This document shows, piece by piece, positions 44,916-53,237 of a stretch of 64,000 nt of DNA. The position numbers and the translations under genes were made by a program. The stretch lies in assembly GCA_963677785.2 (NCBI GenBank), contig CAXXDH010000002.1:806001-870000 (forward strand), in the 5' to 3' direction. Below the pieces are notes generated by a model. That model had not been told where the DNA came from. It did no database searches and saw nothing but the letters and a program-made list of their open reading frames with translations. Each line of letters opens with the position of its first letter. The stretch's first letter is position 1. This DNA is from G963665495 sp963677785 (GTDB taxonomy: Bacteria; Desulfobacterota; Desulfovibrionia; Desulfovibrionales; Desulfovibrionaceae).

Positions 44916-47900
44916 TTAGGCCTTTTTCACATTGACCATGAAGGCCTTTGTTTCAGGAATGCCCGTATTGGGATCGCCGGCCGAAGGCGTGAGGATATTG
45001 GCCGCATCGCCGCCGTCCTTGGGCCATACCCAGCCGTAATGCCACGGAATGCCTACCTGGTGCACCTCGGTGCCCATGATGGTGAACGGTTGTACGCGCT
45101 GGGTGACGATGGCGATGGCCCAGAGGGTGCCGCGTTCGTTTTCCAGGATAACCTTTTCACCGTTCTTGATGCCGCGCAGTTCGGCGAGCTGCGGACTCAT
45201 CTCGCAGAAGATCTGCGGTTCGCACTCCAGCAGCCAGGGAGTCCAGCGGGTCATGACGCCGCTCTGCCAGTGCTCCGTGACGCGATAGGTGGAGCAGATG
45301 AACGGGTAGCGCGGATCGCAGACCGGATGGGCCTCGCCCTTGAACTTGAGCGCGGTGGGATTGTGCAGCGTATTGGAGAACGGATGCTTGTCCACCGGGC
45401 ATTCCAGGGGCTCGTAGTATTCCGGGAACGGACCGTCTGCACGGCCCGGGCCGAAGATGTGGCCGAATCCGGCGGGCTTCATGATAAAGGCATGTTTGGT
45501 GCCCGGAGCCCAACCGCCGTCGGGTACGTCGCCCTGCCATTTTTTGCCGTCCCAGGCGATGACCGCTTTCTGCGGCGCCCAGGGCTTGCCTTTCATGTCC
45601 ACGGAGGCGCGATTGTAAAGGATGCGCCGGTTGACCGGCCAGCACCAGGACCAGTTGGGATAGAGGCCGATGTTGGCCTGTTCCTTGGTCTGGGTTTTGT
45701 CCCGGCGGGCGGCCATGTTGCCTTTGCCCGTATAGGATCCGCAGTACAGCCAGTTTCCTGAGGAAGTCGATCCGTCGGCCTGCAGAAAAGCGAAGCTGGG
45801 AACCAGGTCGCCTTTTTTGAACTGCTTGTTTTTGACGGTGACGTCTTTGAGGAAGTAGCCGTTGATCAGCTTGGCGACGGCATGCGGGTCAAAGGTTTCG
45901 CCCGAAGCAACCCCTTTGAGGTTGAAGCCCTTGAGGGCTGTGGGGAACACGGCTTTTTTCGCATCCAGCTTTTTCAGGATACGATGCATCAGTTCGACGA
46001 TCATGTCGCCGTCAGGCTTGGTGTTGCCCAGGGGTTCGGGCCCGCGATAACGCCACTGCATCCAGCGGCCCGAGTTGGTGATGGAGCCTTCCTTTTCGAT
46101 GGAAACCGCGCAAGGCAGGAAAAAGACTTCGGTCTTGATCTTTTTGGGATCCATGCCCGGGCCTTTCCAGAACGAGCCGGTTTCGTTTTCGAAGATGTTG
46201 ACGTTGACCATCCAGTCCAGCTTGGACAGGGCTTCGCGCGTCTTGTTGGAGTTGGCTCCGCCGGCGGCCGGATTCTGGCCCCAGGCGAAGAAACCCTTGA
46301 TGTCGCCATGGTGCATGGCGTCGAAGAGTTTCAGCCAGGTGTAGTTCTTGCCGTCGTCCAGCTTGGGCAGCCAGGTGTAGCTTTCGGCAGGATCCACATC
46401 CGGGTACATGGCCTTGAGCAGGCTGGCCGAATACTTCGGATAGTTGCCCCACCAGTTGGGGCTCATGGGATCCTTGGTAGTCGGCGTGTACTTGGTGTCG
46501 TAGTCCTGCAGCGTCGGCTGCGAGGCTTTCGGCGTTTTCAGATAGCCCGGCAGGATATGCACCAGCAGGCAATGGTCCGTGGACCCCTGTACGTTGGATT
46601 CGCCGCGCAGGGCGTTGATACCGCCGCCGGCCATACCCACATTGCCCAACAGAAGCTGGATCATGGCCATGCCGCGGATGTTCTGTACGCCAACGGTGTG
46701 CTGGGTCTGGCCCATGGCGTAGAGCATGGTGCCGGTTTTATCTTTGGCGCCGGTGGCCGCGTAGGTTTCGTAGATTTCCTTGAGGAGGTCCTCGGACATG
46801 CCGGTAATCTGTGAGACTTTGTCCAGGGTGTACCGGCTGTAATGTTTTTTGAGGAGTTGGAAGACGCAACGGGGATCCTGTAGCGTCTTATCCCGCTTGG
46901 GAATACCTTTGTCGTCAAGCTCAAAGCCCCATGATTTCTTGTCGTACTTGCCGGTTGCCGGATCATATCCCGAGAACAGGCCGTCTTCGAACTTGAAGTC
47001 CTTTTTCACGATGAACGAACAGTTGGTATAATCGATGACATATTGTTTGAAGTACTTTTTGTTATCCAGAATGTACTTGATCATGCCACCGTAAAAACCA
47101 ATGTCCGAACCGGAACGGAGAGGGGCGTAAATGTCCGCCTTGGCGGAAGTTCTGGTGAATCTGGGGTCCACGTGGATCAGTTTCGCGCCTTTTTCCATGG
47201 CGCGGGTCACCCATTTGAAGGAAATGGGGTGGTTTTCCGCCGCGTTCGAACCGCAAATCAGAACGCAGTCGGCGTTTTTAAGGTCGATCCAGTGGTTGGT
47301 CATCGCACCGCGTCCAAACGACTCTGCCAGAGCCGCTACAGTGGCGCTGTGTCAGATACGGGCCTGGTGTTCAATATAGACCAGGCCGAGGGCGCGTAGG
47401 AATCCTTGATAGAGCCAGCATTCTTCGTTGTCCAAAGCGGCGGATCCGACGGACGCGAGTCCTTCGGTGCGGTTGACCACCTGTCCTTTGGCGTTCTTTT
47501 CCTGCCAGGTTTTATTGCGGGTTTCGATGATGCGATCCGCAATGGTGTCCAGAGCCCAGTCCCAGTCTTTGGTTTCCCATTTGTCGCTGCCGGGCGCGCG
47601 GTAGAGCACGTCCGTGACGCGCTTGTCGTTTTCGGCAAGCTGGAAAATACTCGCGCCCTTGGCGCACAGGGATCCTTCGTTGACGGGGTGGTCGGGGTCT
47701 CCCTCGACATTGATGGCGCGTCCCGTGCCCACGGTGTCGGTATTGACGATCAATCCGCAGCCTACGGCACAGTAGCAGCAGACGCTGGTGGTTTGTTTGC
47801 CTTTGCGCAGTTCCGTGACCTGCGCACGGGCAACAGTGGGTTTCATGCTGAAGCCCAGGCCCCCGAAGGAGGCCATTGCCACGGCGGTGGCGGAGAGCTT

Positions 47901-47927
47901 GATAAAATCTCTGCGTAGCAGATCCAT
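44916..47927 (-). CDS. fdhA: Formate dehydrogenase catalytic subunit, selenocysteine-containing
   Basis: 1003 residues read through an in-frame TGA at 47354-47352 as Sec192 (context EHQARI-U-HSATVAALAESFGRGA, the standard active-site block, with His193 next to Sec). A Tat signal (RRDFIK, residues 5-10) and the first [4Fe-4S] (CCYCAVGC, about 52-59) are present. W/Mo-bisMGD domains follow. Cys843 (LECPVD) and Cys870 (HPVCDP) are 27 apart, matching by spacing the redox-switch pair described for Desulfovibrio vulgaris FdhAB (recalled as C845/C872). The enzyme oxidises formate, or reduces CO2, in the periplasm. Reading the TGA as stop would give only a useless 191-residue fragment. Confidence 0.97.
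47319..47354 (-). promoter_or_regulatory. UGA(Sec) codon and bacterial SECIS stem-loop
   Basis: The TGA occupies 47354-47352. Beginning 16 bases downstream on the minus strand, CGGCTC (47335-47330) pairs with GAGTCG (47324-47319) around the loop TGGCA. Position and size fit a bacterial SECIS that binds SelB. Confidence 0.8.
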
Positions 47928-47957
47928 AGTTCCTCCAACTGTGTGAGTAGAAGAAAG

Positions 47958-48161
47958 CTAACTGCCGCTGGTTTCCTGATTCAAAAGCAGCAGCAAGTCA
48001 TAACCCCAGACCGGAAACACATCTTCGCCAACCCACGACAGGACCGGCTCCGAAACAGGTTCCCATTTTTTCAGGTGTAGTACGGGCAGTGCCTGGCAGA
48101 CGCTTGAGACGTCGAATCCCAGACCGGCAAAAGGGGCCGCAGCCAGATCGGCGTGTTGCAT
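47958..48161 (-). CDS. Small unknown protein (67 aa) just upstream of fdhA
   Basis: The best ribosome site in the window (AAGGAGGTGA, 8 bases before the ATG at 48161) makes this a likely real gene. The protein is MQHADLAAAPFAGLGFDVSS... with a hydrophobic, Trp-containing second half (KWEPVSEPVLSWVGEDVFPVWGYDLLLLL) but no typical signal peptide, Cys cluster or known motif. It ends 30 bases before fdhA and follows the IS1595-like gene, so it belongs to the fdh transcript. It could be an assembly or Tat-proofreading helper for FdhA. That is only inferred from position. Confidence 0.6.
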   Translation of the reverse strand: MQHADLAAAPFAGLGFDVSSVCQALPVLHLKKWEPVSEPVLSWVGEDVFPVWGYDLLLLLNQETSGS

Positions 48162-48235
48162 ACGAGCATCACCTCCTTATTCTGAATTGTGACAAATTAT
48201 ATGTTTTGGATAACAGGAAGGCAAAAAAAATAATC

Positions 48236-49165
48236 TTAGTCCAGTTTTGGCACCATGCCGCAAAAACGTTGCATGACCAGGGGCATGAGATCCTTGTCCC
48301 GGTAGTTGTAGCGGAATTCCAGTTCCTTGAGGTAAAGCGGAAAACGGCTCGGGGTGACGCCCTTGAAATGCTTGAGCTGGCTTTTGGCATAGCCCCAGAA
48401 GTTGAACGGATGGTTGTCGATTTTCGGCTTGTTGCGCGACCGGCTGGCCGGGTAGGGCAGGCTTTCATCCATGCAGGTGACCAGGGTCTGGTAGTGGCGG
48501 TACGGATCCGTATGAATGATGTTGCCCGTACGCCCGAGAGCGAGATGGAAGTTGAGAAAAAAGTGAAATACGGTTTCGCACTGAAAGCCTGGAAGAAGGT
48601 CTACGAACACCCAGCCGCGGTTTTCGATAATGCCGAATACGGGCAGCGCCAGGATCCTGTTTTTGCGGGAAATGGTCCTGATTCGTTTGTTGGCAATGTA
48701 CTGTTTCAGGCCTGTCTCCGGTCCGAACAGAGTTAACGCGTCGATGGAGGACGACAGAATGGCGAACCGGAGGGCGGACAGGGCCTTGAAAACCGCATTG
48801 TAGGACAGGCCGGTAATCTTGGTGATTTGATGCGCCGTATGGCCTTCCACAAAAAGCCGGGTCAGAAATATCCGGTCTTCGGGGTCCAGGCCGCAGGAGT
48901 TGATCCAGCGGCCCGTGAGTTCCGTGAAGGTATAGCCGCATTCGCGGCAGCGGAGCTTCCCGCCTTTGAGATCGTAGAGCCGTTGATTGGAACAGCGAGG
49001 GCAAAAGCGTTTTCCTCCCGGCCAAAGCCATTGCAAAAGAAATTTGCGGGCAGCGTCAGGGGAGCTGACCGCGTCTATTTCATGCGGCAGAGGCCGTTCG
49101 GATAGTTTGCTTTTGTAGAATTCCCGCCGGGCTAACCGCCGATGCTCGTCATGGCAGTCCGACAT
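48236..49165 (-). CDS. IS1595-like transposase-derived protein embedded in the fdh operon
   Basis: 309 residues. An N-terminal zinc ribbon (FCPRCSNQRLYDLKGGKLRCRECGYTF, about 53-79), a helix-turn-helix (HTAHQITKITGLSYNAVFKAL, about 113-133) and an RNase H-like region match the IS1595 family. The region NIIHTDPYRHYQTL holds the second catalytic Asp, and FNFWGYAKSQL holds the N...K pair of the DDNK-type lineage. Where the first Asp-Glu would be, I read LFGPETGLKQYI, so that Asp may be lost. The ATG at 49165 overlaps moaA by 34 bases with its own AAGGA site. No terminal inverted repeats were seen, which favours a resident, possibly domesticated gene. Confidence 0.7.
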   Translation of the reverse strand: MSDCHDEHRRLARREFYKSKLSERPLPHEIDAVSSPDAARKFLLQWLWPGGKRFCPRCSNQRLYDLKGGKLRCRECGYTFTELTGRWINSCGLDPEDRIFLTRLFVEGHTAHQITKITGLSYNAVFKALSALRFAILSSSIDALTLFGPETGLKQYIANKRIRTISRKNRILALPVFGIIENRGWVFVDLLPGFQCETVFHFFLNFHLALGRTGNIIHTDPYRHYQTLVTCMDESLPYPASRSRNKPKIDNHPFNFWGYAKSQLKHFKGVTPSRFPLYLKELEFRYNYRDKDLMPLVMQRFCGMVPKLD

Positions 49166-50154
49166 ACGCTTGATCCTTCAGCTCGCTGTTGCAGCAGCTT
49201 GTACCCTTCGGGTTTGGAACGTCCGGCCAGGCGAATGACCTCCATGGCCTTGTTTATGCCCAGCTTGGGGTGACGCAGAATGCCTCGTAGCTGATAAGTT
49301 TTGTCCGAATACAGACAGGTCCGCAATTGTCCGTCCGACGTCACCCGTACGCGGTTGCAGGTGGCGCAGGAGTGGGAGGACATGGGCGTGATTACTCCGA
49401 TACGCCCCTGGTATCCTGGGAGTTCATAGACTTTTGCCGGTCCGCTGGTGGCGGACGGGTTCTGGGCCAGAGGCACCAGGGTGACATGTTTTCTCAGTTC
49501 CGCCATGACTTGCGACACTGGAAGAAAGGTCTGTTGGATTCCGTTGGCAGTGCTGCCTATGGGCATGAGTTCGATAAAACGGAGATCCATGGGCCGCTCT
49601 TTGATGAATTCCAGAAAGTTGGGAATCTGTTTTTCCGTGATGCCGTGCATGGCCACCGCGTTGATTTTCAGGTTGATTCCCTGGTCCAGGCACCGGTCTA
49701 TGCCCCGGCGTACGCGGTCGAACATGTCCCTTCCCGTGATCCGGGCGAATATTTCAGGTTCAAGCGTATCAAGCGAAATATTCAAACGTTTGATGCCGGC
49801 TTCGGCCAGACGGCGGACGTAGGGTTCGAGCAGCGTCCCATTGGTGGTGATGCGCAGGTCCAGGTCCGGATACTGCTGCATGAGCGATTCCAGAAAATCG
49901 ACGAATCCCTTGCGGACAAATGGTTCTCCACCGGTAAGCCGGACCTTTTTGACCCCCAGAAGCCGGAACTGTTTCACCAATGCTTCCATTTCTTCGTAAC
50001 GCAGGATGTTGGGATGGGGAATATACGTGGGTATTTCCCGTACGCAGTATTGGCAACGCAGGTTGCAGCGGTCCGTTACGCTGAGACGCAGATAGCGCAC
50101 CTGGCGTCCGTGCGTATCTTTGAGCGGTTGTTTGTTTTGAGCGAGCAGGCGCAT
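49132..50154 (-). CDS. moaA: GTP 3',8-cyclase MoaA (molybdopterin synthesis)
   Basis: A radical SAM enzyme starting molybdopterin biosynthesis. The protein is 340 residues. The SAM cluster is in LSVTDRCNLRCQYC (CxxxCxxC, about residues 26-37). The C-terminal substrate cluster is HSCATCNRVRVTSDGQLRTC (about 259-278). The chain ends in the conserved Gly-Gly (TSIGG) needed for catalysis. It starts at the last base of the fdhE stop (TGATG, 1-base overlap). It supplies the cofactor backbone for FdhA. Confidence 0.95.
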   Translation of the reverse strand: MRLLAQNKQPLKDTHGRQVRYLRLSVTDRCNLRCQYCVREIPTYIPHPNILRYEEMEALVKQFRLLGVKKVRLTGGEPFVRKGFVDFLESLMQQYPDLDLRITTNGTLLEPYVRRLAEAGIKRLNISLDTLEPEIFARITGRDMFDRVRRGIDRCLDQGINLKINAVAMHGITEKQIPNFLEFIKERPMDLRFIELMPIGSTANGIQQTFLPVSQVMAELRKHVTLVPLAQNPSATSGPAKVYELPGYQGRIGVITPMSSHSCATCNRVRVTSDGQLRTCLYSDKTYQLRGILRHPKLGINKAMEVIRLAGRSKPEGYKLLQQRAEGSSVCRTAMTSIGG

Positions 50155-51038
50155 CAGAACCCCCAGGCGGAGAGTGTGGGCCTTTTATACGCGCGTTCCA
50201 TGGCCATAAAGTCCAGGTGCAGCGACTCAAGGTCATCAAGCACGGGTACGGATATTTTATCCAAGGTCCGGAAATCCGCGGTTTTGATATAGCTTTTACA
50301 GGTTTCGCAGGCGTCGATACGATAGCCTGGTTCTTCGGGCGTATCGTAAAAAGCCAGTTGCTTGTGGTCGGTTTCGCCGCAGAACGGGCACATCAAACGT
50401 GGAATACGATAAGAAGTGAGGCAGAACGAACAGGTCGCGTAGCGCTGTCCTTCCTTTTCGCGCAAAGAAGAAATGAGCGGCAGGTCGCCGCAGACCGGGC
50501 AATGACCATGCTGCCAGGCGCGGTCTTTGGGAACCCGGCCGTTGAGAGCGCCGGCCACTGCTTCTATGCTGGGAGTGAGAGCCCCGCGTACGAGAAAAGC
50601 CGCGAGCCGGGGCGTGTCCGGAGTCTTTTGTCCCCACTCGGAAAAAAATTCTTCACGGCCCTGAAGAAACATGGCGAACGCCTCTTCAAGGTTGAAATCC
50701 CGCCGCAGGCTGGAAGCGAAAAGTCTGGCGGATTCGGCGAGAGGGGCTTTGACCGTGGTGGCCAGAGTCAATAGTTCCTGAAAAAGAGCCTGTGCGAGTT
50801 GGTTGTCATACGAGAATTGTTCCCGCAGCAGCAACGGGCGTCCACTCAAATTGGATTCGACACTAGGCAGTTGATCTTCAGAAGGGGGAGCAATCTGGAT
50901 TTTTTGCATGGCTTCGAGCTGTAGTTTTGCAACATCTACTACAAAATGGACCAGTTCTGCCGGTAGATACGTTCTTTTTGCAAGTTCTTCTGTTTTACGT
51001 TGTAAGTGGCGTGTCCTGGTCTCAAAATCCTTTTGCAT
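50154..51038 (-). CDS. fdhE: Formate dehydrogenase accessory protein FdhE
   Basis: 294 residues, with a helical N-terminal half and two C-terminal rubredoxin-like metal sites: HCPVCGDLPLISS...CSFC and CPFCGETDHK...CETC (about residues 180-252). FdhE is required for maturation of respiratory formate dehydrogenases and binds iron and the catalytic subunit in E. coli. The SD AGGAGAG precedes the ATG. It is part of the mobA-fdhD-fdhE-moaA group. Confidence 0.92.
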   Translation of the reverse strand: MQKDFETRTRHLQRKTEELAKRTYLPAELVHFVVDVAKLQLEAMQKIQIAPPSEDQLPSVESNLSGRPLLLREQFSYDNQLAQALFQELLTLATTVKAPLAESARLFASSLRRDFNLEEAFAMFLQGREEFFSEWGQKTPDTPRLAAFLVRGALTPSIEAVAGALNGRVPKDRAWQHGHCPVCGDLPLISSLREKEGQRYATCSFCLTSYRIPRLMCPFCGETDHKQLAFYDTPEEPGYRIDACETCKSYIKTADFRTLDKISVPVLDDLESLHLDFMAMERAYKRPTLSAWGF

Positions 51039-51098
51039 ATGTACTCTCCTGAACGAAAAACGCTCTATGTGATCTTTTGTAATCCTGGAAGGCTCTGT

Positions 51099-51884
51099 CT
51101 ACATTCCAACAACGCGTCCTGGATCGTTGTATACCCAGAAAGTGTGACCGCGTACTTTGCCCACCAGCGTCAGGCCGGTTTTTTGCGCCAGGCTGACGGA
51201 AAAACTTGTGGCCGCCGAAGTGGATACCAGCATGGGAATGCCGATGCGTACGGTTTTCATTAAAATTTCCGAGGCCACGCGTCCGGTGGTGACAATAATT
51301 TTGTCCGACGTATCGATTCCTTTCATGAAGCATTCGCCCACGATCATGTCGATGGCATTGTGGCGACCGATGTCTTCACGAAACAGCAGCATACCTTCGG
51401 GTGAGCAGAGCGAGGAATTGTGGCATCCGCCGGTGGAACACCAAAGGGTGGAGCGCTCTTGCAGCTCATCCACCAAAGCCAGGATGGTTTCCGGATTGAT
51501 TTTACAGTTGCCGTTCATGCGGCGCCGCGAAATCGTGGCCAGATTGCGGTCGAAGTTTGTGCCTTTGCCGCAGCCAGAAGTGATGGTGCGTGCGATACGC
51601 CTGTTGGCCATGGGATCGGTTGTTGTTTTGACGTAAGCAACCAGGCGCTCTTCTTCGTCTTTGATGTCAAGATCCAGAATTTCGTCCGGGTGCTGTACCA
51701 GAGCATCTGATTTCAGAAAGCCAAGAGCAAGGTATTCCGGGTGCTTACCTGTGCAAAGAAGGGTGACGACTTCTTTGCTGTTGAGAAAAATCGTCAAAGG
51801 AATTTCACGGATGGCGGATATTTCGCGTTGTTGAAATCCGCCTGGGGAGTACTCGTTGACCGCATAGCTGATTTGATGCTGCAC
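51099..51884 (-). CDS. fdhD: Sulfurtransferase FdhD (sulfuration of formate dehydrogenase cofactor)
   Basis: 261 residues. FdhD carries sulfur from a cysteine desulfurase to the Mo/W-bisMGD of FdhA. In E. coli a CxxC loop does this. Here the loop reads RTITSGCGKGTNFD (about residues 99-112) with a single Cys, a variant also seen in non-enteric FdhDs to my knowledge. Other family blocks are WCSTGGCHNSSLC and FREDIGRHNAIDMIVG (about 168-183). Translation begins at GTG (51884) with AGGAG 8 bases upstream, 15 bases after mobA. Confidence 0.93.
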   Translation of the reverse strand: MQHQISYAVNEYSPGGFQQREISAIREIPLTIFLNSKEVVTLLCTGKHPEYLALGFLKSDALVQHPDEILDLDIKDEEERLVAYVKTTTDPMANRRIARTITSGCGKGTNFDRNLATISRRRMNGNCKINPETILALVDELQERSTLWCSTGGCHNSSLCSPEGMLLFREDIGRHNAIDMIVGECFMKGIDTSDKIIVTTGRVASEILMKTVRIGIPMLVSTSAATSFSVSLAQKTGLTLVGKVRGHTFWVYNDPGRVVGM

Positions 51885-51899
51885 GTTACTTCTCCTATC

Positions 51900-52604
51900 T
51901 CAACGAATGCGTTTTGAAGACGCGTTACAGAAAAGGGTTGAGCGCGGCACAGGATAAGTGCCCAGGCGGTCGTCGGCGTGGGCGTCCTCTTTTTCCCGGA
52001 GTGCCAGGTGTTTGTTCAGGACCACCTGCCGTAACTCTTCCGGATTGTTGATGTTGGTAAATGAAACGAGTTCCGGGTCCACTTCGCGAAGTGCGTCCTC
52101 GTGGACAGGGAGGACATTGACATGGGAAAAAAAACGAATGATCTGGAATTCTTCGCGTTCGAGTTGTCTGGCAACATGGGGAAGGCAGCGCTTTGAGTAG
52201 ATGGCGCACAGGGGCTCATAGTAGTTGTTGCTGAGTACGGGGACAACGACATCCGCTTCCGGTGTGAGTCTGGAGAGCAACAGCTCAACCAGTTCCTGCT
52301 GTAAAAAAGGCGCATCACAGGCTGCAACGAAAACATGTGTAGCCCGTACGCTGCTCAGTGCCGTGTGAATGCCGTTCAACGAACTGAATGCCGTAAATTG
52401 ATCCAACGAGACAGGAATCCCGAACCGGGCATAGGGTTCGTGCTCTCGCGCGGCAATGCGGATATCGGTAAAAAAACAGTGGTACACATCCAGCAATCGT
52501 TGGATTACCTGTTTTCCGCCGATTCGCAGCAGGCCTTTGCGAACACCGGACATACGGACCGCGCGTCCACCTGCCAGAATGACTCCCGCAGTGCTGTGGG
52601 GCAT
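51900..52604 (-). CDS. mobA: Molybdenum cofactor guanylyltransferase (MobA-like)
   Basis: 234 residues from the ATG at 52604, which has AGAGGA 4 bases upstream; an in-frame ATG at 52670 lacks a site. The nucleotidyltransferase signature is GVILAGGRAVRMSGVRKGLLRIGGK (residues 6-30). VFVAACDAPFL holds the metal-binding Asp, and FTNINNPEEL is typical of MobA. It adds GMP to molybdopterin to form the MGD cofactor used by formate dehydrogenase. It is the first gene of the fdh operon. Confidence 0.88.
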   Translation of the reverse strand: MPHSTAGVILAGGRAVRMSGVRKGLLRIGGKQVIQRLLDVYHCFFTDIRIAAREHEPYARFGIPVSLDQFTAFSSLNGIHTALSSVRATHVFVAACDAPFLQQELVELLLSRLTPEADVVVPVLSNNYYEPLCAIYSKRCLPHVARQLEREEFQIIRFFSHVNVLPVHEDALREVDPELVSFTNINNPEELRQVVLNKHLALREKEDAHADDRLGTYPVPRSTLFCNASSKRIR

Positions 52605-53237
52605 ACCTTCCTCTGCTTTTGTCTGAAAAACGCAATGTGTCTGTTCAGAACGGTTCGAGGTTGCTGTCACTTAATGTGGAAAGATAGTGTCAAATTAAGG
52701 CTAAAAAAGCCATGGATTCGTACTTGCTTTCAATTTTGCACAAATGGGGCTTTTCAGTGTTGCTATGTTTATAGTAACATATTAAAAATAAAGAGCAATA
52801 CTTGTATAAATCTTATTTGAGCTGAGGATTTGTTTACTCTGGTCGTATGCGGGAAGAAAAAAATTTATGAATGAATGTCGAATAATTGCCATAATAGTTG
52901 TGTATTCTTTCAAAATTTATGTTGAAAAGATGAGGATTCTAAGCCGAACAATTTGAAATTTTTTTATGTCGTTGAGCATATTTTCCTGGTATTATAGTGT
53001 AACTTCAATGAAATATGGGAGATGCACCAGCCCGCAGCTTCGACTTTTTTGAGGAGGAATGATTTTTTGTAAAATCATCCCTCAACTTTCTGACTGAAAA
53101 CGCGTTTTGTTATGGGTGGACAGCTGCTTTGCGATGAAAACGATCTTATATGTAAATAAAAAAGTATATAAAGGTGACAACTGGAGATCGTCGTCACCTC
53201 TATTTGCTCGGGGCCTGATTATTCCGGAGGAGGAGAT
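52605..53237. promoter_or_regulatory. AT-rich divergent regulatory stretch between mobA and the pseudo-nucleotidase
   Basis: No gene is seen in 633 bases. An inverted repeat, GTTGCTAT (52759-52766) with ATAGTAAC (52771-52778) around GTTT, could be an operator for the fdh/Mo operon. GAGG-ATGATTTT (54-66 of 53000) pairs with AAAATCAT-CCTC (53071-53083, one mismatch), a 12-pair hairpin without a T-run. AGGTGAC (53173-53179) pairs with GTCACCT at 53194-53200, close to the downstream gene start. Confidence 0.45.

Noticed and set aside
44916..47927. Frameshifted or broken formate dehydrogenase pseudogene
   Set aside because: The break is a TGA exactly at the Sec position with a SECIS hairpin, so the gene is intact.
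48236..49165. Complete insertion sequence
   Set aside because: No flanking inverted repeats or target duplication could be found by eye, and the start is overlapped with moaA.
53054..53083. Intrinsic terminator before the pseudo-nucleotidase gene
   Set aside because: A good hairpin, but no T-run on either strand.
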